Shown here one piece after another: positions 48,145-57,102 of a stretch of DNA of 64,000 nucleotides. Made by a program: the position numbers and the translations under genes. The notes under the pieces were generated by a model. The model saw only the letters and a program-made list of their open reading frames with translations, did no database searches and was not told where the DNA came from. The stretch's first letter is position 1. Each line of letters starts with the position of its first letter. The stretch lies in the NCBI RefSeq assembly GCF_013137895.1, contig NZ_CP053538.1:619501-683500 (forward strand), written 5' to 3'. The DNA comes from Hymenobacter taeanensis (GTDB lineage: Bacteria > Bacteroidota > Bacteroidia > Cytophagales > Hymenobacteraceae).

Positions 48145-50370
48145 CTACTGCTGAGCTACGGCCTGGGCTTGCTGCTTGTAGCGCGCTACGCCAGCATCCA
48201 GAAACGCAACAAACTTGGTGACATCCGACTCATAGGCCACCGACGGGGCTAATGTGATGGGTTTCTCCAGCGTGCTACTGGGGTCAAGCAGTGCGTAATA
48301 CGGCTGGGCATTCATGTTGAAGCGCGTGATCTGGAAGTCGAGGTTTTGCTCACCTATGGTCTTCTTTACGCGCTGGTCACGCGGAGAAGTGTACCATTGG
48401 CTGGGCGGCAGCTCGGTCTTATCATCAGCGTAGAGAGCCACCAGCACAAAGTCGTTTTGCAGGCGCTTCAGCACGCGCGGATCGCTCCAGACGGTGGCTT
48501 CCATTACGCGGCAGTTGCCGCAGTTATGCCCCGTGAAGTCTACAAACACGGGCTTGCCTTGCTGGCGGGCGCAGGCCAGCGCCTCTTGCAGCGTGAAGTA
48601 CCCTGAGAGGTTATGAGGTAGTTCCAGCGTCTCGGCGAAGCGAGGCGTGCTACATAGCTCCATTGCCCCTGCTGTAGCCGTTACAGGGGCCGCGTTAGCG
48701 CTTAGCCACGCATAGTCTTGGCGGGTGGCGGGTGGCACTAGTGCTGAGAGCCCGTTGAGCGGAGCACCAAACAGGCCCGGCACCATGTAGAGCATAAACG
48801 AGAAAGCCACCGCCGACATTAGCAGGCGCGGTACACTTACATGGGTGGTTTCGCTGTCATGAGACAACCGGAATTTGCCGAGCAGGTACAGGCCTAGCAG
48901 GCCAGCCAGCACAATCCAGATGGCCAGGAATATCGGGCGCGGCAGCAGGCCCCAGTGGTACGATAAATCGGCGGAGCTCAAGAACTTGAAGGCCATGCCC
49001 AGCTCTACGAAACCCAGCACCACTTTCAAAGTATTCAGCCAGCCTCCCGAACGGGGCATTGACTTAAGCCAGGTAGGAAAAAGGGCAAACAGAAAGAACG
49101 GCAGCGCGAAGGCAGTAGAAAAGGCCAGCATGCCCAGCGTGGGGCGCAGCAGCTCTCCAGTAGCGGCGGCAATAGCCACCGAGCCTACGATGGGCACCGT
49201 GCAGGAGAAGGACACGAGCACCAGCGTAGCGGCCATAAAAAACAGCCCCGACCAGCCTCCTTTGTCTGCTTGCGCGTCTACTTTATTTACCAGGCTGCTG
49301 GGGGCGTTAATCTCGAACAGGCCTAGGAATGACATGCCGAAGATGATAAAGATAACGAACGAGAGTAGGTTGGGGAGCCAGTGGGAGCTGATAAGGTTAG
49401 CCGCATCGGCCCCAAACAGCAGGCTAAGCACTACGCCCACTCCGGTGTAAATACTCACAATAGACAGGCCGTAAACCAGGGCCTTGGTAATGGCCTCGCT
49501 GCGGCTGCGGCTGTTATTGGTGAAGTACGATACCGTCATGGGTAGCATGGGGTACACGCAGGGCATTAGCACAGCCACCAAACCGGCACCAAAGGCCAGC
49601 AGCAAGTACTTCCAGAGGCTTAGGCCAGTTCCGGCGGGCTTAGTGTCTTGCAGAACCGTACTGGCCACCGCGCCCTGCGGAGTGGCATCTGGTGCTACTA
49701 CGGCGGCATCTGCCGTTACGGCTGGCGTAGTGCCGGCTTGGGCTGCGGTATCAGAAAGGGTTGCTGCAGTAGCGGGTTGGGGGGCAGTAGTAGCTGAAGC
49801 AGCAGTGGTAGCAGGAGCCGGCGTGGTGGTACCCTGCGCGCCCTGGCTGGGGCTGGCCGGCGTGGCGGAGGGCGCTATGGCTACGCCGGTTACTTCCAGG
49901 GGGCCAAACGAAAGCGGGTCGTTGCCGGGAATGCAGCGCCCATCTACATCGGTGCAGCTCTGGTACTCCGCCTCTGCCTTAATGGTAAGGGAGCCGGGCT
50001 GTAGCACCCGAATCCGCTGTTTAATAACCCCGGTTTTTTCAAAGTACGTGACGTCGCCCTTGAACACATCGTCATAATGCTTCTGCGCTCCCACCGACTT
50101 AGGGGTCCCTACCAGTTCGTAAGCCGGGCTTTTGGTGAAGCTAAAGGTAAAAACGGTAGGCCCCAGATCAGGGTCGAAGTTGGTGGCGTAGAGGTGCCAA
50201 GTGTCCTGAATGCGGGCGTTCACGATGAGCTCTACCTCATCGCCCACTTTCAGGTCTGTTTTACTTACTGTGGTGCTTAGCTTGGTAGGCGTGGTAACCT
50301 GAGCAAGGGTACTGTAGGCGCTAAGCAGCACCAGCACCACGGTCAGCCGAAATATTTTCAAGAGTTGCAT
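48145..50370 (-). CDS. DsbD-type thiol:disulfide interchange protein
   Basis: A 741-residue membrane protein that carries electrons from cytoplasmic thioredoxin to periplasmic proteins. Signal peptide (ending TLAQ); N-terminal DsbD-alpha domain (about 25-165) with Cys pair CTDVDGRC; an Ala/Thr/Pro-rich linker (about 165-235); the eight-helix core with Cys in LMPCVYPMLP and SFSCTVPIVG; and a C-terminal thioredoxin domain with CGNC (FVDFTGHNCGNCRVME). All six redox cysteines are present. Start at 50370; the longer frame adds 29 residues before the signal peptide. Its stop codon is in GTGGCCTA on the plus strand. Confidence 0.94.
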   Translation of the reverse strand: MQLLKIFRLTVVLVLLSAYSTLAQVTTPTKLSTTVSKTDLKVGDEVELIVNARIQDTWHLYATNFDPDLGPTVFTFSFTKSPAYELVGTPKSVGAQKHYDDVFKGDVTYFEKTGVIKQRIRVLQPGSLTIKAEAEYQSCTDVDGRCIPGNDPLSFGPLEVTGVAIAPSATPASPSQGAQGTTTPAPATTAASATTAPQPATAATLSDTAAQAGTTPAVTADAAVVAPDATPQGAVASTVLQDTKPAGTGLSLWKYLLLAFGAGLVAVLMPCVYPMLPMTVSYFTNNSRSRSEAITKALVYGLSIVSIYTGVGVVLSLLFGADAANLISSHWLPNLLSFVIFIIFGMSFLGLFEINAPSSLVNKVDAQADKGGWSGLFFMAATLVLVSFSCTVPIVGSVAIAAATGELLRPTLGMLAFSTAFALPFFLFALFPTWLKSMPRSGGWLNTLKVVLGFVELGMAFKFLSSADLSYHWGLLPRPIFLAIWIVLAGLLGLYLLGKFRLSHDSETTHVSVPRLLMSAVAFSFMLYMVPGLFGAPLNGLSALVPPATRQDYAWLSANAAPVTATAGAMELCSTPRFAETLELPHNLSGYFTLQEALACARQQGKPVFVDFTGHNCGNCRVMEATVWSDPRVLKRLQNDFVLVALYADDKTELPPSQWYTSPRDQRVKKTIGEQNLDFQITRFNMNAQPYYALLDPSSTLEKPITLAPSVAYESDVTKFVAFLDAGVARYKQQAQAVAQQ

Positions 50371-50537
50371 GCAAAAAAGAAGAAGGACGAGTAAGGTAGC
50401 CTCAAGCCCACAAAGTACGCCAGTACCCGGCATAGTTCCCACCTTACGTTGCACCAACCGGCTCAGCCGTCGCAGGTTTTAGCCTCCCAACTAGTGGCCT
50501 AGAGCACCCTTACCCGAACCGCTTGCCCGGATTCTCG

Positions 50538-50545
50538 TACTTTTG
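50538..50545 (+). promoter_or_regulatory. -7 promoter element of the CNNM/CBS gene
   Basis: TACTTTTG, full match to TAnnTTTG, 44 bases before the ATG at 50589. It lies inside the longer open frame and so supports the shorter start. Confidence 0.5.
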
Positions 50546-50588
50546 TTACATAAAGGGAGCCAGGCCGGTCGAGCCGTGCCCCGCATCT

Positions 50589-51920
50589 ATGATCTTAAAT
50601 ATCTTATTTACCGTTCTGCTGGTGTTGCTGAACGGCTTTTTTGTGGCGGCGGAGTTTGCCTTCGTTAAGGTTCGTATCTCGCAGATTGAGATAAAGGCGC
50701 AGAGTGGCAACCGGCTGGCCAAACTGGTGCAGAAGATGCTGCAGGATCTGAACTTCTACCTGTCAGCCACTCAGCTCGGTATTACGCTGGCCTCGCTGGC
50801 CCTGGGTTGGATTGGCGAAAGCGTAGTGGCCGAAATAGTGATGGCCATCATCGACAAGTTCCACATCACGCTGTCGACGGTAGCAGTGCACCAGATTTCC
50901 CTTGTTACCTCGTTTTCTATTATCACGGTGCTGCACATTGTGTTAGGTGAGCAGGCGCCCAAAGTAATGGCCATTCAAAAACCGGAAAGCACTACCGTGG
51001 CTATTGCGGTGCCGCTGTATGCTTTTGCTTGGGTGATGAAGCCGTTCATCTGGATTCTGAACAAGCTCTCCAACATGGTAGCCGGTTTGTTTGGGGGCCA
51101 CGTAACCCACGGCCCCGAGGCCCACTCTGCCGATGAGCTGCGGCTGCTGCTAGACCAGAGCAAGCAGAGCGGAGAAATTCAGGACTCAGAGCACGAGCTG
51201 ATTGAAAACGTGTTTCAGTTCAACGACCGGATGGTGAAGCAGATTATGGTGCCCCGCACCAAAATTGCCGCCATCGACGTGAACCTACCTCAGGATGCGC
51301 TCCTGGAAACGGTGTACAACGAGGGCTACTCCCGCATTCCGGTGTACGAGGGCAACATCGATAATATTGTGGGGGTGCTGTACGTGAAGGACCTGCTGCA
51401 AATTATTCGGCGGAATGAGCCCATTCTCGTGCAGAAGATTATGCGGCCCGCCTATTTCGTGCCGGAAACCAAAAAAATCAACCGCTTGCTGCGCCAGTTT
51501 CAGCGCAAGCACATGCACATGGCCGTAGTGAGCGATGAGTTTGGTGGCGTATCGGGCATCGTAACCATCGAGGACATTATGGAGGAGCTGGTAGGCGAAA
51601 TCCAGGATGAGTATGATAACGAGGTGCCGGTGGTGGAAAAGGTTTCTGACCTCGAATACCGCGTGAACACCGCTACCCCCATTCCCGACGCCAACGAATA
51701 TCTGCCCTATCCTCTCCCTGAGGGCGACGATTACGAAACGGTGGGTGGCCTACTGAACGTCATCTACGGTAACATTCCGGAAGTTGGTGATGTAGCCGTG
51801 CTCGATAACTATGAGTTCCGGGTTCTGAAACGCTCCCGCCGGGCTGTGGAGTTGGTACAACTGCGCGTAACCTCGCAGCAAGAGCGAGCAACTGCTGATA
51901 ATGAAGAGCTAAGCCTGTAA
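50589..51920 (+). CDS. CNNM/CBS-domain membrane protein (hemolysin C / CorC family)
   Basis: A 443-residue protein. N-terminal CNNM (DUF21) domain with about four membrane segments (MILNILFTVLLVLLNGFFVA; LGWIGESVVAEIVM). Two CBS domains follow (about 200-320, MVPRTKIAAIDVN, RIPVYEGNIDNIVGVLYVKD, MHMAVVSDEFGGVSGIVTIE) and then a CorC_HlyC domain (about 340-430). Relatives act in magnesium or cobalt efflux and in membrane-stress tolerance; the old name hemolysin is not evidence of toxin action. Confidence 0.94.
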   Translation: MILNILFTVLLVLLNGFFVAAEFAFVKVRISQIEIKAQSGNRLAKLVQKMLQDLNFYLSATQLGITLASLALGWIGESVVAEIVMAIIDKFHITLSTVAVHQISLVTSFSIITVLHIVLGEQAPKVMAIQKPESTTVAIAVPLYAFAWVMKPFIWILNKLSNMVAGLFGGHVTHGPEAHSADELRLLLDQSKQSGEIQDSEHELIENVFQFNDRMVKQIMVPRTKIAAIDVNLPQDALLETVYNEGYSRIPVYEGNIDNIVGVLYVKDLLQIIRRNEPILVQKIMRPAYFVPETKKINRLLRQFQRKHMHMAVVSDEFGGVSGIVTIEDIMEELVGEIQDEYDNEVPVVEKVSDLEYRVNTATPIPDANEYLPYPLPEGDDYETVGGLLNVIYGNIPEVGDVAVLDNYEFRVLKRSRRAVELVQLRVTSQQERATADNEELSL

Positions 51921-51952
51921 GTACGGCAGCTGCTTTCCGCTCAACTTACCCC

Positions 51953-51993
51953 TTACAAAAGAGGCCTAGCAAATTGCTAGGCCTCTTTTGTAA
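51953..51993. terminator. Terminator with 20-bp perfect arms
   Basis: Arms 51953-51972 and 51974-51993 with one loop base; GC core GAGGCCTAGC, flanked by ACAAAAG and CTTTTGT. Usable on both strands. Confidence 0.9.
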
Positions 51994-52043
51994 GCTAGTA
52001 TAGCTACATGCCCTACTACACTGCAAGCAAGGCGAGCAGTGTG

Positions 52044-52565
52044 CTATTTGCCGCTTATTAGCGCTATAATCAACAAAATCAGGCCCACTATGAAGGCAAT
52101 ACCGCCGATAGTAGCCACAATGTTGGTTCCCCCGATGAGGCCACCAATCAGAATCAGGACAGCACCTATACCAATTACAAGCCCGGCCCGGCCAGCCCGA
52201 GACTGTTCTTGGCTAGCTTTCGCCACTTCAGCATGCTTGTGCAACTGCTTGGCAACTTTAGCAACCACTATGCGCTTTGCCGCACTCAGAGGTGCAGCAG
52301 CCGGCGTAGCCGTTATAAGTTGCTGCTTCAAGTGCTTTGCAGATTGTGGTTCGGTAAGTACGGTTGGCTTAGGAGCTGTTGCCGCTCTTTCAGCAGAGTT
52401 TACCGCCGATAGCTCCTCTGTAGAAGTAGTGCTGCTTGGTGCATGAACCGCCACACTGTGATACGCAGAAGCGCTAGGCGCGAAGGCAAAATGATTGCTA
52501 CTACATGAAGCCAGCGAAGCTGCAGCCATTACTGCACCTGCTAAATAGGTGTAGATTTTTTTCAT
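52044..52565 (-). CDS. Hypothetical lipoprotein with C-terminal membrane segments
   Basis: A 173-residue product with lipobox LASC (Cys at about residue 21). A Ser/Thr/Ala/Pro-rich region (about 25-95) and a basic helix (AAKRIVVAKVAKQLHKHAEVA, about 95-118) follow. Two glycine-rich hydrophobic segments close the protein (GLVIGIGAVLILIGGLIGG and IGGIAFIVGLILLIIALI). A lipid anchor plus two membrane helices is unusual. I know of similar unnamed proteins in related Bacteroidota but no function. Confidence 0.75.
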   Translation of the reverse strand: MKKIYTYLAGAVMAAASLASCSSNHFAFAPSASAYHSVAVHAPSSTTSTEELSAVNSAERAATAPKPTVLTEPQSAKHLKQQLITATPAAAPLSAAKRIVVAKVAKQLHKHAEVAKASQEQSRAGRAGLVIGIGAVLILIGGLIGGTNIVATIGGIAFIVGLILLIIALISGK

Positions 52566-52709
52566 AAAAAAACTTGAAAAATGATGTACACGACTTCTTC
52601 ATTTGCTGTCGGCTTGGCTAACTAATTGATAACTGCCACACGCGTGTTCTGAAGATAAGCCTGTCGAAATTATACTTAACTGCTATAGTATCAAATAGAC
52701 AACATCTCT

Positions 52710-53234
52710 TTACTCACCTTCTACCCGTAACCAACTAGCGTACAACACATAATTATCGGCAGTGCGCTGAATGGTGGCCTGTTGTTCTTCCGTTACGGGT
52801 TTGATTTTTCGAGCGGGTATACCTGCATAGAGGTAACCGGGCTCACACTGGGTATTCTCCAGCACTACCGCGCCGGCGGCAATTATACAGCCCTGGCCTA
52901 CTACGGCGTGATCCATTACGATAGCGCCCATGCCAATTAGCACGTCATTCTCAATGGTGCAGCCGTGCACAATGGCCTTGTGCCCGATGCTTACCCGGGC
53001 GCCAATGGTGGTGGCTGCTTTTTCATAGGTGCAGTGAATCACGGCTCCGTCCTGAATGTTGGTTTTGTCGCCAACCCGGATGCTGTTCACGTCGCCGCGC
53101 ACTACGGCGTTAAACCACACGGTGCAGTCAGCCCCGAGCATTACCTCCCCTACCAGGGTAGCATTATCGGCCAGAAAGCAATTGGGGCCTAGTTGAGGGG
53201 TGTTGCCCCGAACGGGCAGAATGAGAGCAGGCAT
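52710..53234 (-). CDS. Gamma-class carbonic anhydrase-like protein
   Basis: A 174-residue left-handed beta-helix protein made of hexapeptide repeats (ATLVGEVMLGADCTV, VNSIRVGDKTNIQDG). The three zinc His ligands are in VIHCTYEK and ISIGHKAIVHGC-type segments (one in the first, two in the second). Family members hydrate CO2 or are inactive relatives (YrdA/PaaY-like). Start at 53234 (MPALILPV) fits the family; the longer frame adds 15 residues. It is followed on the same strand by nothing closely linked. Confidence 0.92.
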   Translation of the reverse strand: MPALILPVRGNTPQLGPNCFLADNATLVGEVMLGADCTVWFNAVVRGDVNSIRVGDKTNIQDGAVIHCTYEKAATTIGARVSIGHKAIVHGCTIENDVLIGMGAIVMDHAVVGQGCIIAAGAVVLENTQCEPGYLYAGIPARKIKPVTEEQQATIQRTADNYVLYASWLRVEGE

Positions 53235-53333
53235 AGTTGTGGGTGGTGAAAAGGTAATGGCGTAGTAAGCTGCCACCAAAGTAACAGCATAAGCCGGTAC
53301 CCGTGTTTCTCCTCACCCATCTCAATTGCCCGC

Positions 53334-54317
53334 TTAGCGCGTCAGCATGCGCTTCCAGGTACCTTTCTCCCAGTTATACTTCACTGTGCTGGGTAGCGCC
53401 TGCCAGAAATACTTGCTGGTTTCTACGGCGAAGCTGGGCTGCATGTAGCAGTTGATGGTACAGCCTTCGCACTGGGGCAAGCGCCCTTCTAATGCCGCTA
53501 ACCGTTGTACCGGCTCTGACTGATATAGCTCGTGCAGGCGGCCTTCAATGGGAAACTTCTGCTCCCCCAAGTGGTAGCAGGGCAGCACCAGCTCATTGGA
53601 GGGAGAAATAACCAGGGTAGTGCTGGCAGCCCGGCATACCGGGTTGGCCACATGGTTCCCCCCGTCGCGGCGTAGCTGTATGAACGCCTCGTTCAGGTAC
53701 ACTCCCTTCCGCTTACCAAAGCTAGAGAGGTAATCCAACTCTGCGGTGGTGAGCTGCTCCCCGGTTTCTACGGTGTTGTACTCAAATGCCGGGTTGAGAA
53801 TCAGCATCAGGTTGTTGGGCTGCGCAATGGTGTGGTACACGGCCTCCAGATCGTGGAGATTTTCCCGAAATACGGTGAATAGTATATCAGGCCGCTCACC
53901 CAACTCCCGCGCCACCCGAATGCTTTCCAGCACAAAGTCATAGCAGGCCACTCCTCGGCCTTTGTCATGCACTTCTTTCTCCGAAGCATCCAGAGAGAAG
54001 TGCAGCATATCAACTTTGCCACGCAGCCGTTCTGCGTACTTTGGGTAGAGCAAGCAATTGGTAGTGAGCGTTGTGATAAAGCCCATGTCGTGGGCCAGGC
54101 CAATAAACTCATGAATCTGACGGTGTAGCAGAGGCTCGCCGCCCGTGAAGTCAATCACCGAAACGCCCAGGCGCTTTAAGTCGCGCAGGTTCTGGGCTAC
54201 GTCTTCCAGCTGGATATAGGGCGAGGGTTTCTCCCAGATATCACAGAAAGAACACCGCGCATTGCACCGATAGGTGACGTAGTAATTACACAGAACCGGA
54301 TGACGAACAAGACGCAT
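53334..54317 (-). CDS. Radical SAM/SPASM-type enzyme
   Basis: A 327-residue radical SAM protein. The iron-sulfur site is Cys18-x3-Cys22-x2-Cys25 (CNARCSFCDIW). GGEPLLH and the barrel strands follow. A partial SPASM-like Cys cluster (VCRAAS, LPCYHLG, CEGCTINC) is near the C-terminus and may hold a second cluster. The substrate is not clear; relatives modify peptides or tRNA or act in hopanoid synthesis. Start ATG 54317; the longer frame begins with GTG. A near-promoter TACCTTTA lies 10 bases upstream on the minus strand. Confidence 0.9.
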   Translation of the reverse strand: MRLVRHPVLCNYYVTYRCNARCSFCDIWEKPSPYIQLEDVAQNLRDLKRLGVSVIDFTGGEPLLHRQIHEFIGLAHDMGFITTLTTNCLLYPKYAERLRGKVDMLHFSLDASEKEVHDKGRGVACYDFVLESIRVARELGERPDILFTVFRENLHDLEAVYHTIAQPNNLMLILNPAFEYNTVETGEQLTTAELDYLSSFGKRKGVYLNEAFIQLRRDGGNHVANPVCRAASTTLVISPSNELVLPCYHLGEQKFPIEGRLHELYQSEPVQRLAALEGRLPQCEGCTINCYMQPSFAVETSKYFWQALPSTVKYNWEKGTWKRMLTR

Positions 54318-54395
54318 AGGCGGGTAAAGGTACTGCACTGCCGCAACTCCGGGCTCAGCTCACTTTTATACGCAAGCTGCCATGCAACTTTATAC

Positions 54396-54403
54396 TACTT
54401 TTG
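54396..54403 (+). promoter_or_regulatory. -7 promoter element upstream of the lipoprotein gene
   Basis: TACTTTTG, full TAnnTTTG match, 160 bases before the ATG at 54563. The implied leader contains hairpins AACTCCTG/CAGGAGTT (about 54468-54494) and a TAGCCCC/GGGGTTA-type stem. Confidence 0.4.
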
Positions 54404-54562
54404 CTATTCTTCTTATTAGCCCTTAGCGCCAGGCTACCCAACAGGCCTTCGGGCTCAAAAACTACCGCAACTCCTGCGCTACCACAGGAGTTCGACTAGC
54501 CCCTGTAATGGGGTTAGCTATACCTGTTAGTGACATATTGCTTACTCTTTCCGGTTACCCTT

Positions 54563-55057
54563 ATGCGTATTGTTACCCTGGCTGCTTCTGGCAGTTTTTT
54601 ACTAGCTGCCCTTGGCACAGGCAGTTGCTCCCCCGAAAATCCACCTGTGGAGCCAGCCGCTGATGAGTTGGTTTTTGGCCAGTTCTACGGGGAATGCTCT
54701 GGTGAGCGTTGCATTGACATCTATAAGCTCGACACCCGCCATCAAGAGCTGCTGGAGGACACGAAAGATGCTTACCCTACTACTACGGCTCCGTATGAAG
54801 GCGCGTTTGTACCGCTGGCTACCAGCTTCTACCGCCGCGCCGAGGACCTAGGCCAGTACGTGCCAGCTCAGTTACTCCGAGAACCTAATGGCCCTATTGG
54901 CCAGCCTGATGCCGGCGACTGGGGTGGCTATTACCTGGAGGTAAACAAAAAGGGCAAGCGCAGCTTTTGGCTGCTTGACACGCAAAAGCGTAATCTGCCG
55001 GCTTATCTGCACCCATTGGCAGATACCCTGCGCGCCCGCATTGATCAGCTCCCGTAG
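54563..55057 (+). CDS. Hypothetical lipoprotein
   Basis: A 164-residue product with a signal peptide and a probable lipobox (LGTGSC, Cys at about residue 22), then a Pro/Glu-rich linker and a compact domain (FGQFYGECSGERCIDIYKLD) with a second Cys pair, possibly a disulfide. No family recognised. The start at 54563 is the methionine just before the signal; the frame opens 33 bases earlier. It converges on the endonuclease III gene. The stop codon begins TAGGCCAC. Confidence 0.7.
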   Translation: MRIVTLAASGSFLLAALGTGSCSPENPPVEPAADELVFGQFYGECSGERCIDIYKLDTRHQELLEDTKDAYPTTTAPYEGAFVPLATSFYRRAEDLGQYVPAQLLREPNGPIGQPDAGDWGGYYLEVNKKGKRSFWLLDTQKRNLPAYLHPLADTLRARIDQLP

Positions 55058-55066
55058 GCCACTGGG

Positions 55067-55828
55067 TTAGTGCGGCAAAGCGCCCCAGGCGGTATCCCAC
55101 TTTTTGGGAGTGGCGGCCAAGGCTTCGGGGGTAGCCGGGCCGTAGTGCTCCAGATAGTAATTACAAAACCCCTTCAGTGGGCACCGAGGACAGTCGGGCT
55201 TGGTGAAAAAGCAGACCCGCTGCCCGTGCCAGTAGTTGTGCTTGTGAAAGTTGAGCAGCACTAACGGGTCTGGGGGTAGTTGCTCCAGCAGCACTTTGTG
55301 AGCTTTATCGGCGGAGGCCTTGGGGGCAATCATACCCACGCGCTGGGCAATGCGGTGCACGTGCGTATCAACGGGCAGAATGGGCTTGTGAAAGTTGAAC
55401 AGCAGCACCAGAGAAGCCGTTTTGAGCCCGATGCCGGGCATATCCGTCAGCCACTGCAAGCCCTGCTCCGTAGGCCACTCTGCCAGAAAGTCCAGCGTAA
55501 ACTCGCCCCGCTCTGCCTTAATGCGCCGCAACACTTCCTGAATGCGCGGTGCCTGGGTGTCGGGCCAGCGTGTAGTTCTGATGGCATGGGCTAACTCAGC
55601 CGTGGGCGCATCCAACACCCCCTGCCAATCCCCGAATGCTTCCAGCATTCGGTCGTAGGCCAGTTCTTCATCGGCGTGGGTAGTGCGGTGCGACAGGATG
55701 GTAGAAATCAGCTCCCGCATAGGTGTGCGGCGGGGCTGTTCCAGAGTAAGCGGCTCAAAGAACTCATTCAGGATGAGATGATCTTGCCAGGTTTTTTCGG
55801 CGGGCGGCGAGGTGTAGGTGGTGGGCAT
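55067..55828 (-). CDS. Endonuclease III-like DNA glycosylase
   Basis: A 253-residue helix-hairpin-helix base-excision repair enzyme. The hairpin is MPGIGLKTASLVL with the catalytic Lys136, and the catalytic Asp154 is in LPVDTHVHR. The four-Cys iron-sulfur site CX6CX2CX5C is complete (CFFTKPDCPRCPLKGFC). The substrate-pocket segment reads LSHRTT, where E. coli Nth has a Gln; this defines a side branch, so base preference may differ. The start at 55828 is chosen over one 7 codons earlier. Confidence 0.93.
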   Translation of the reverse strand: MPTTYTSPPAEKTWQDHLILNEFFEPLTLEQPRRTPMRELISTILSHRTTHADEELAYDRMLEAFGDWQGVLDAPTAELAHAIRTTRWPDTQAPRIQEVLRRIKAERGEFTLDFLAEWPTEQGLQWLTDMPGIGLKTASLVLLFNFHKPILPVDTHVHRIAQRVGMIAPKASADKAHKVLLEQLPPDPLVLLNFHKHNYWHGQRVCFFTKPDCPRCPLKGFCNYYLEHYGPATPEALAATPKKWDTAWGALPH

Positions 55829-55889
55829 AGCCCATTTACCGGCTGGCACGGCCGTAGGTTACGGCCGGCCCCAGCACGTAGGCCATAAA

Positions 55890-55920
55890 AAACGGCGGCA
55901 CTCTGTGAGCACCGCCGTTT
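55890..55920 (-). terminator. Terminator of the OmpA gene at 55951
   Basis: AAACGGCGG (55890-55898) and CCGCCGTTT (55912-55920) with T-run on the minus strand. Confidence 0.85.
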
Positions 55921-55950
55921 GCAAGACGTATTAGCTATTCCAGGCCTAGC

Positions 55951-56658
55951 TTAGATAGTGCCTTTCTCAGCGGCTTTCTTCAGTTTTTCGTTGGCATAGA
56001 TGGCAATTTCTACCCGGCGGTTAGCCACACGGCCCGCTTCGGTAGAGTTGTCGGCAATAGGCTGGGTAGAGCCGTAACCTTGTACCGTGAAGCGCGAAGC
56101 ATCAACACCTTGCTGCTGAGCGTAGTTAGCTACGGCCTGAGCGCGACGCTGCGAGAGCGGGTTGTTGATGGCATCGGTACCGGTGTTGTCGGTGTGGCCT
56201 TCTACCAGTACGTTGGTGTCGCCGTACTTCACGAGGGTTTTAGCCAGCTCTTTGATGTTGTCTTCGGCAGTAGAGGTCAGAGCAGCCGAGTTCTTTGCGA
56301 ACAGAATGCCCGAGTCGAAGGTGATTTTGATGCCTTCGCCCACGCGCTCTACTTTGGCGCCCGCCATTTCGCGCTTCAGCTCAGCAGCCTGCTTATCCAT
56401 GCGGCGGCCAATGAGGGCACCGCCAGCACCACCCACGGCAGCACCAATAATAGCACCACCGGCGGTGCTGTTTTTGCCACCAATTACGCGGCCCAGCACG
56501 CCCCCAACTACGGCACCACCGCCAGCACCCAGTAGGCCACCCTTGAGGGTCTTGCTCATGGGCTTCTTGGTAGTAGTGGTAGTTTGAGCCTGAGCGAAGT
56601 TGCTGCCCAACAACAGCAGAGCCAGCAACAGAGTGAAATAGGAACGAAGGGTTTTCAT
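55951..56658 (-). CDS. OmpA-family protein with glycine zipper (signal peptide type)
   Basis: A 235-residue protein. Signal peptide ending NFAQA. A glycine-zipper domain (about 38-88, GGLLGAGGGAVVGGVLGRVI, GGAIIGAAVGGAGGALIGRR) can insert in the membrane. The C-terminal OmpA domain binds peptidoglycan (VLVEGHTDNTGTDAINNPLS, RVANRRVEIAI). It is a tandem paralogue of the gene at 57103; this copy lacks a lipobox and should be released into the periplasm or inserted through the zipper. Confidence 0.93.
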   Translation of the reverse strand: MKTLRSYFTLLLALLLLGSNFAQAQTTTTTKKPMSKTLKGGLLGAGGGAVVGGVLGRVIGGKNSTAGGAIIGAAVGGAGGALIGRRMDKQAAELKREMAGAKVERVGEGIKITFDSGILFAKNSAALTSTAEDNIKELAKTLVKYGDTNVLVEGHTDNTGTDAINNPLSQRRAQAVANYAQQQGVDASRFTVQGYGSTQPIADNSTEAGRVANRRVEIAIYANEKLKKAAEKGTI

Positions 56659-57049
56659 GAAAAAGGGGTTGAGTGTATTGGTGTGATGAGGCTCGGTTAT
56701 GAAGCGCTACACTGGCGCGGCGCAAATATCAGCTAAAACTGCTACTGTGCTAAAGGGCATTTTACAACCACCTTGCCAAAAACGCCAAAACCGTAGAAAA
56801 ATTATCCGGCGGCCTATTTACCTCTCTTTTCTCTGGCTCCGTCTTGGCTTAAGCTCAGCAGTATGACACTCCGCATGTAGAGCTATTCTCTCCACTTACC
56901 AACCCACTGGTTTCTCCACAACTATTTCATTTTGCAGCCGGCAGTAACTACTCCCAACGTGGCTCATGCAGCCCCGTACCTCTGGCACCGCAGTGTTTTC
57001 GCGGAGTTATTTGCCATTAGAAGTAAGCCGGTGCACTGCCCCTGAAAAC
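56659..57049. other. Intergenic region between OmpA paralogues
   Basis: About 390 bases with no recognisable gene. On the minus strand GATATTTG (about 56726-56733) is a one-mismatch promoter element for the OmpA gene at 56658. The rest is unremarkable. Confidence 0.3.
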
Positions 57050-57081
57050 ACCAAGGGCCACCGTTGTCGGTGGCCCTTGGT
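57050..57081 (-). terminator. Terminator of the OmpA lipoprotein gene
   Basis: Perfect 14-bp arms (57050-57063 and 57068-57081), CCAAGGGCCACCG type, followed on the minus strand by TGTTTT. Confidence 0.8.
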
Positions 57082-57102
57082 TACTAGTACAGCAAGCGAG
57101 AA

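Noticed and set aside
50589..51920. Calling the CNNM/CBS protein a hemolysin or toxin
   Set aside because: The domain layout is that of CorC/HlyC metal-transport relatives; the name is historical and nothing suggests cell lysis.
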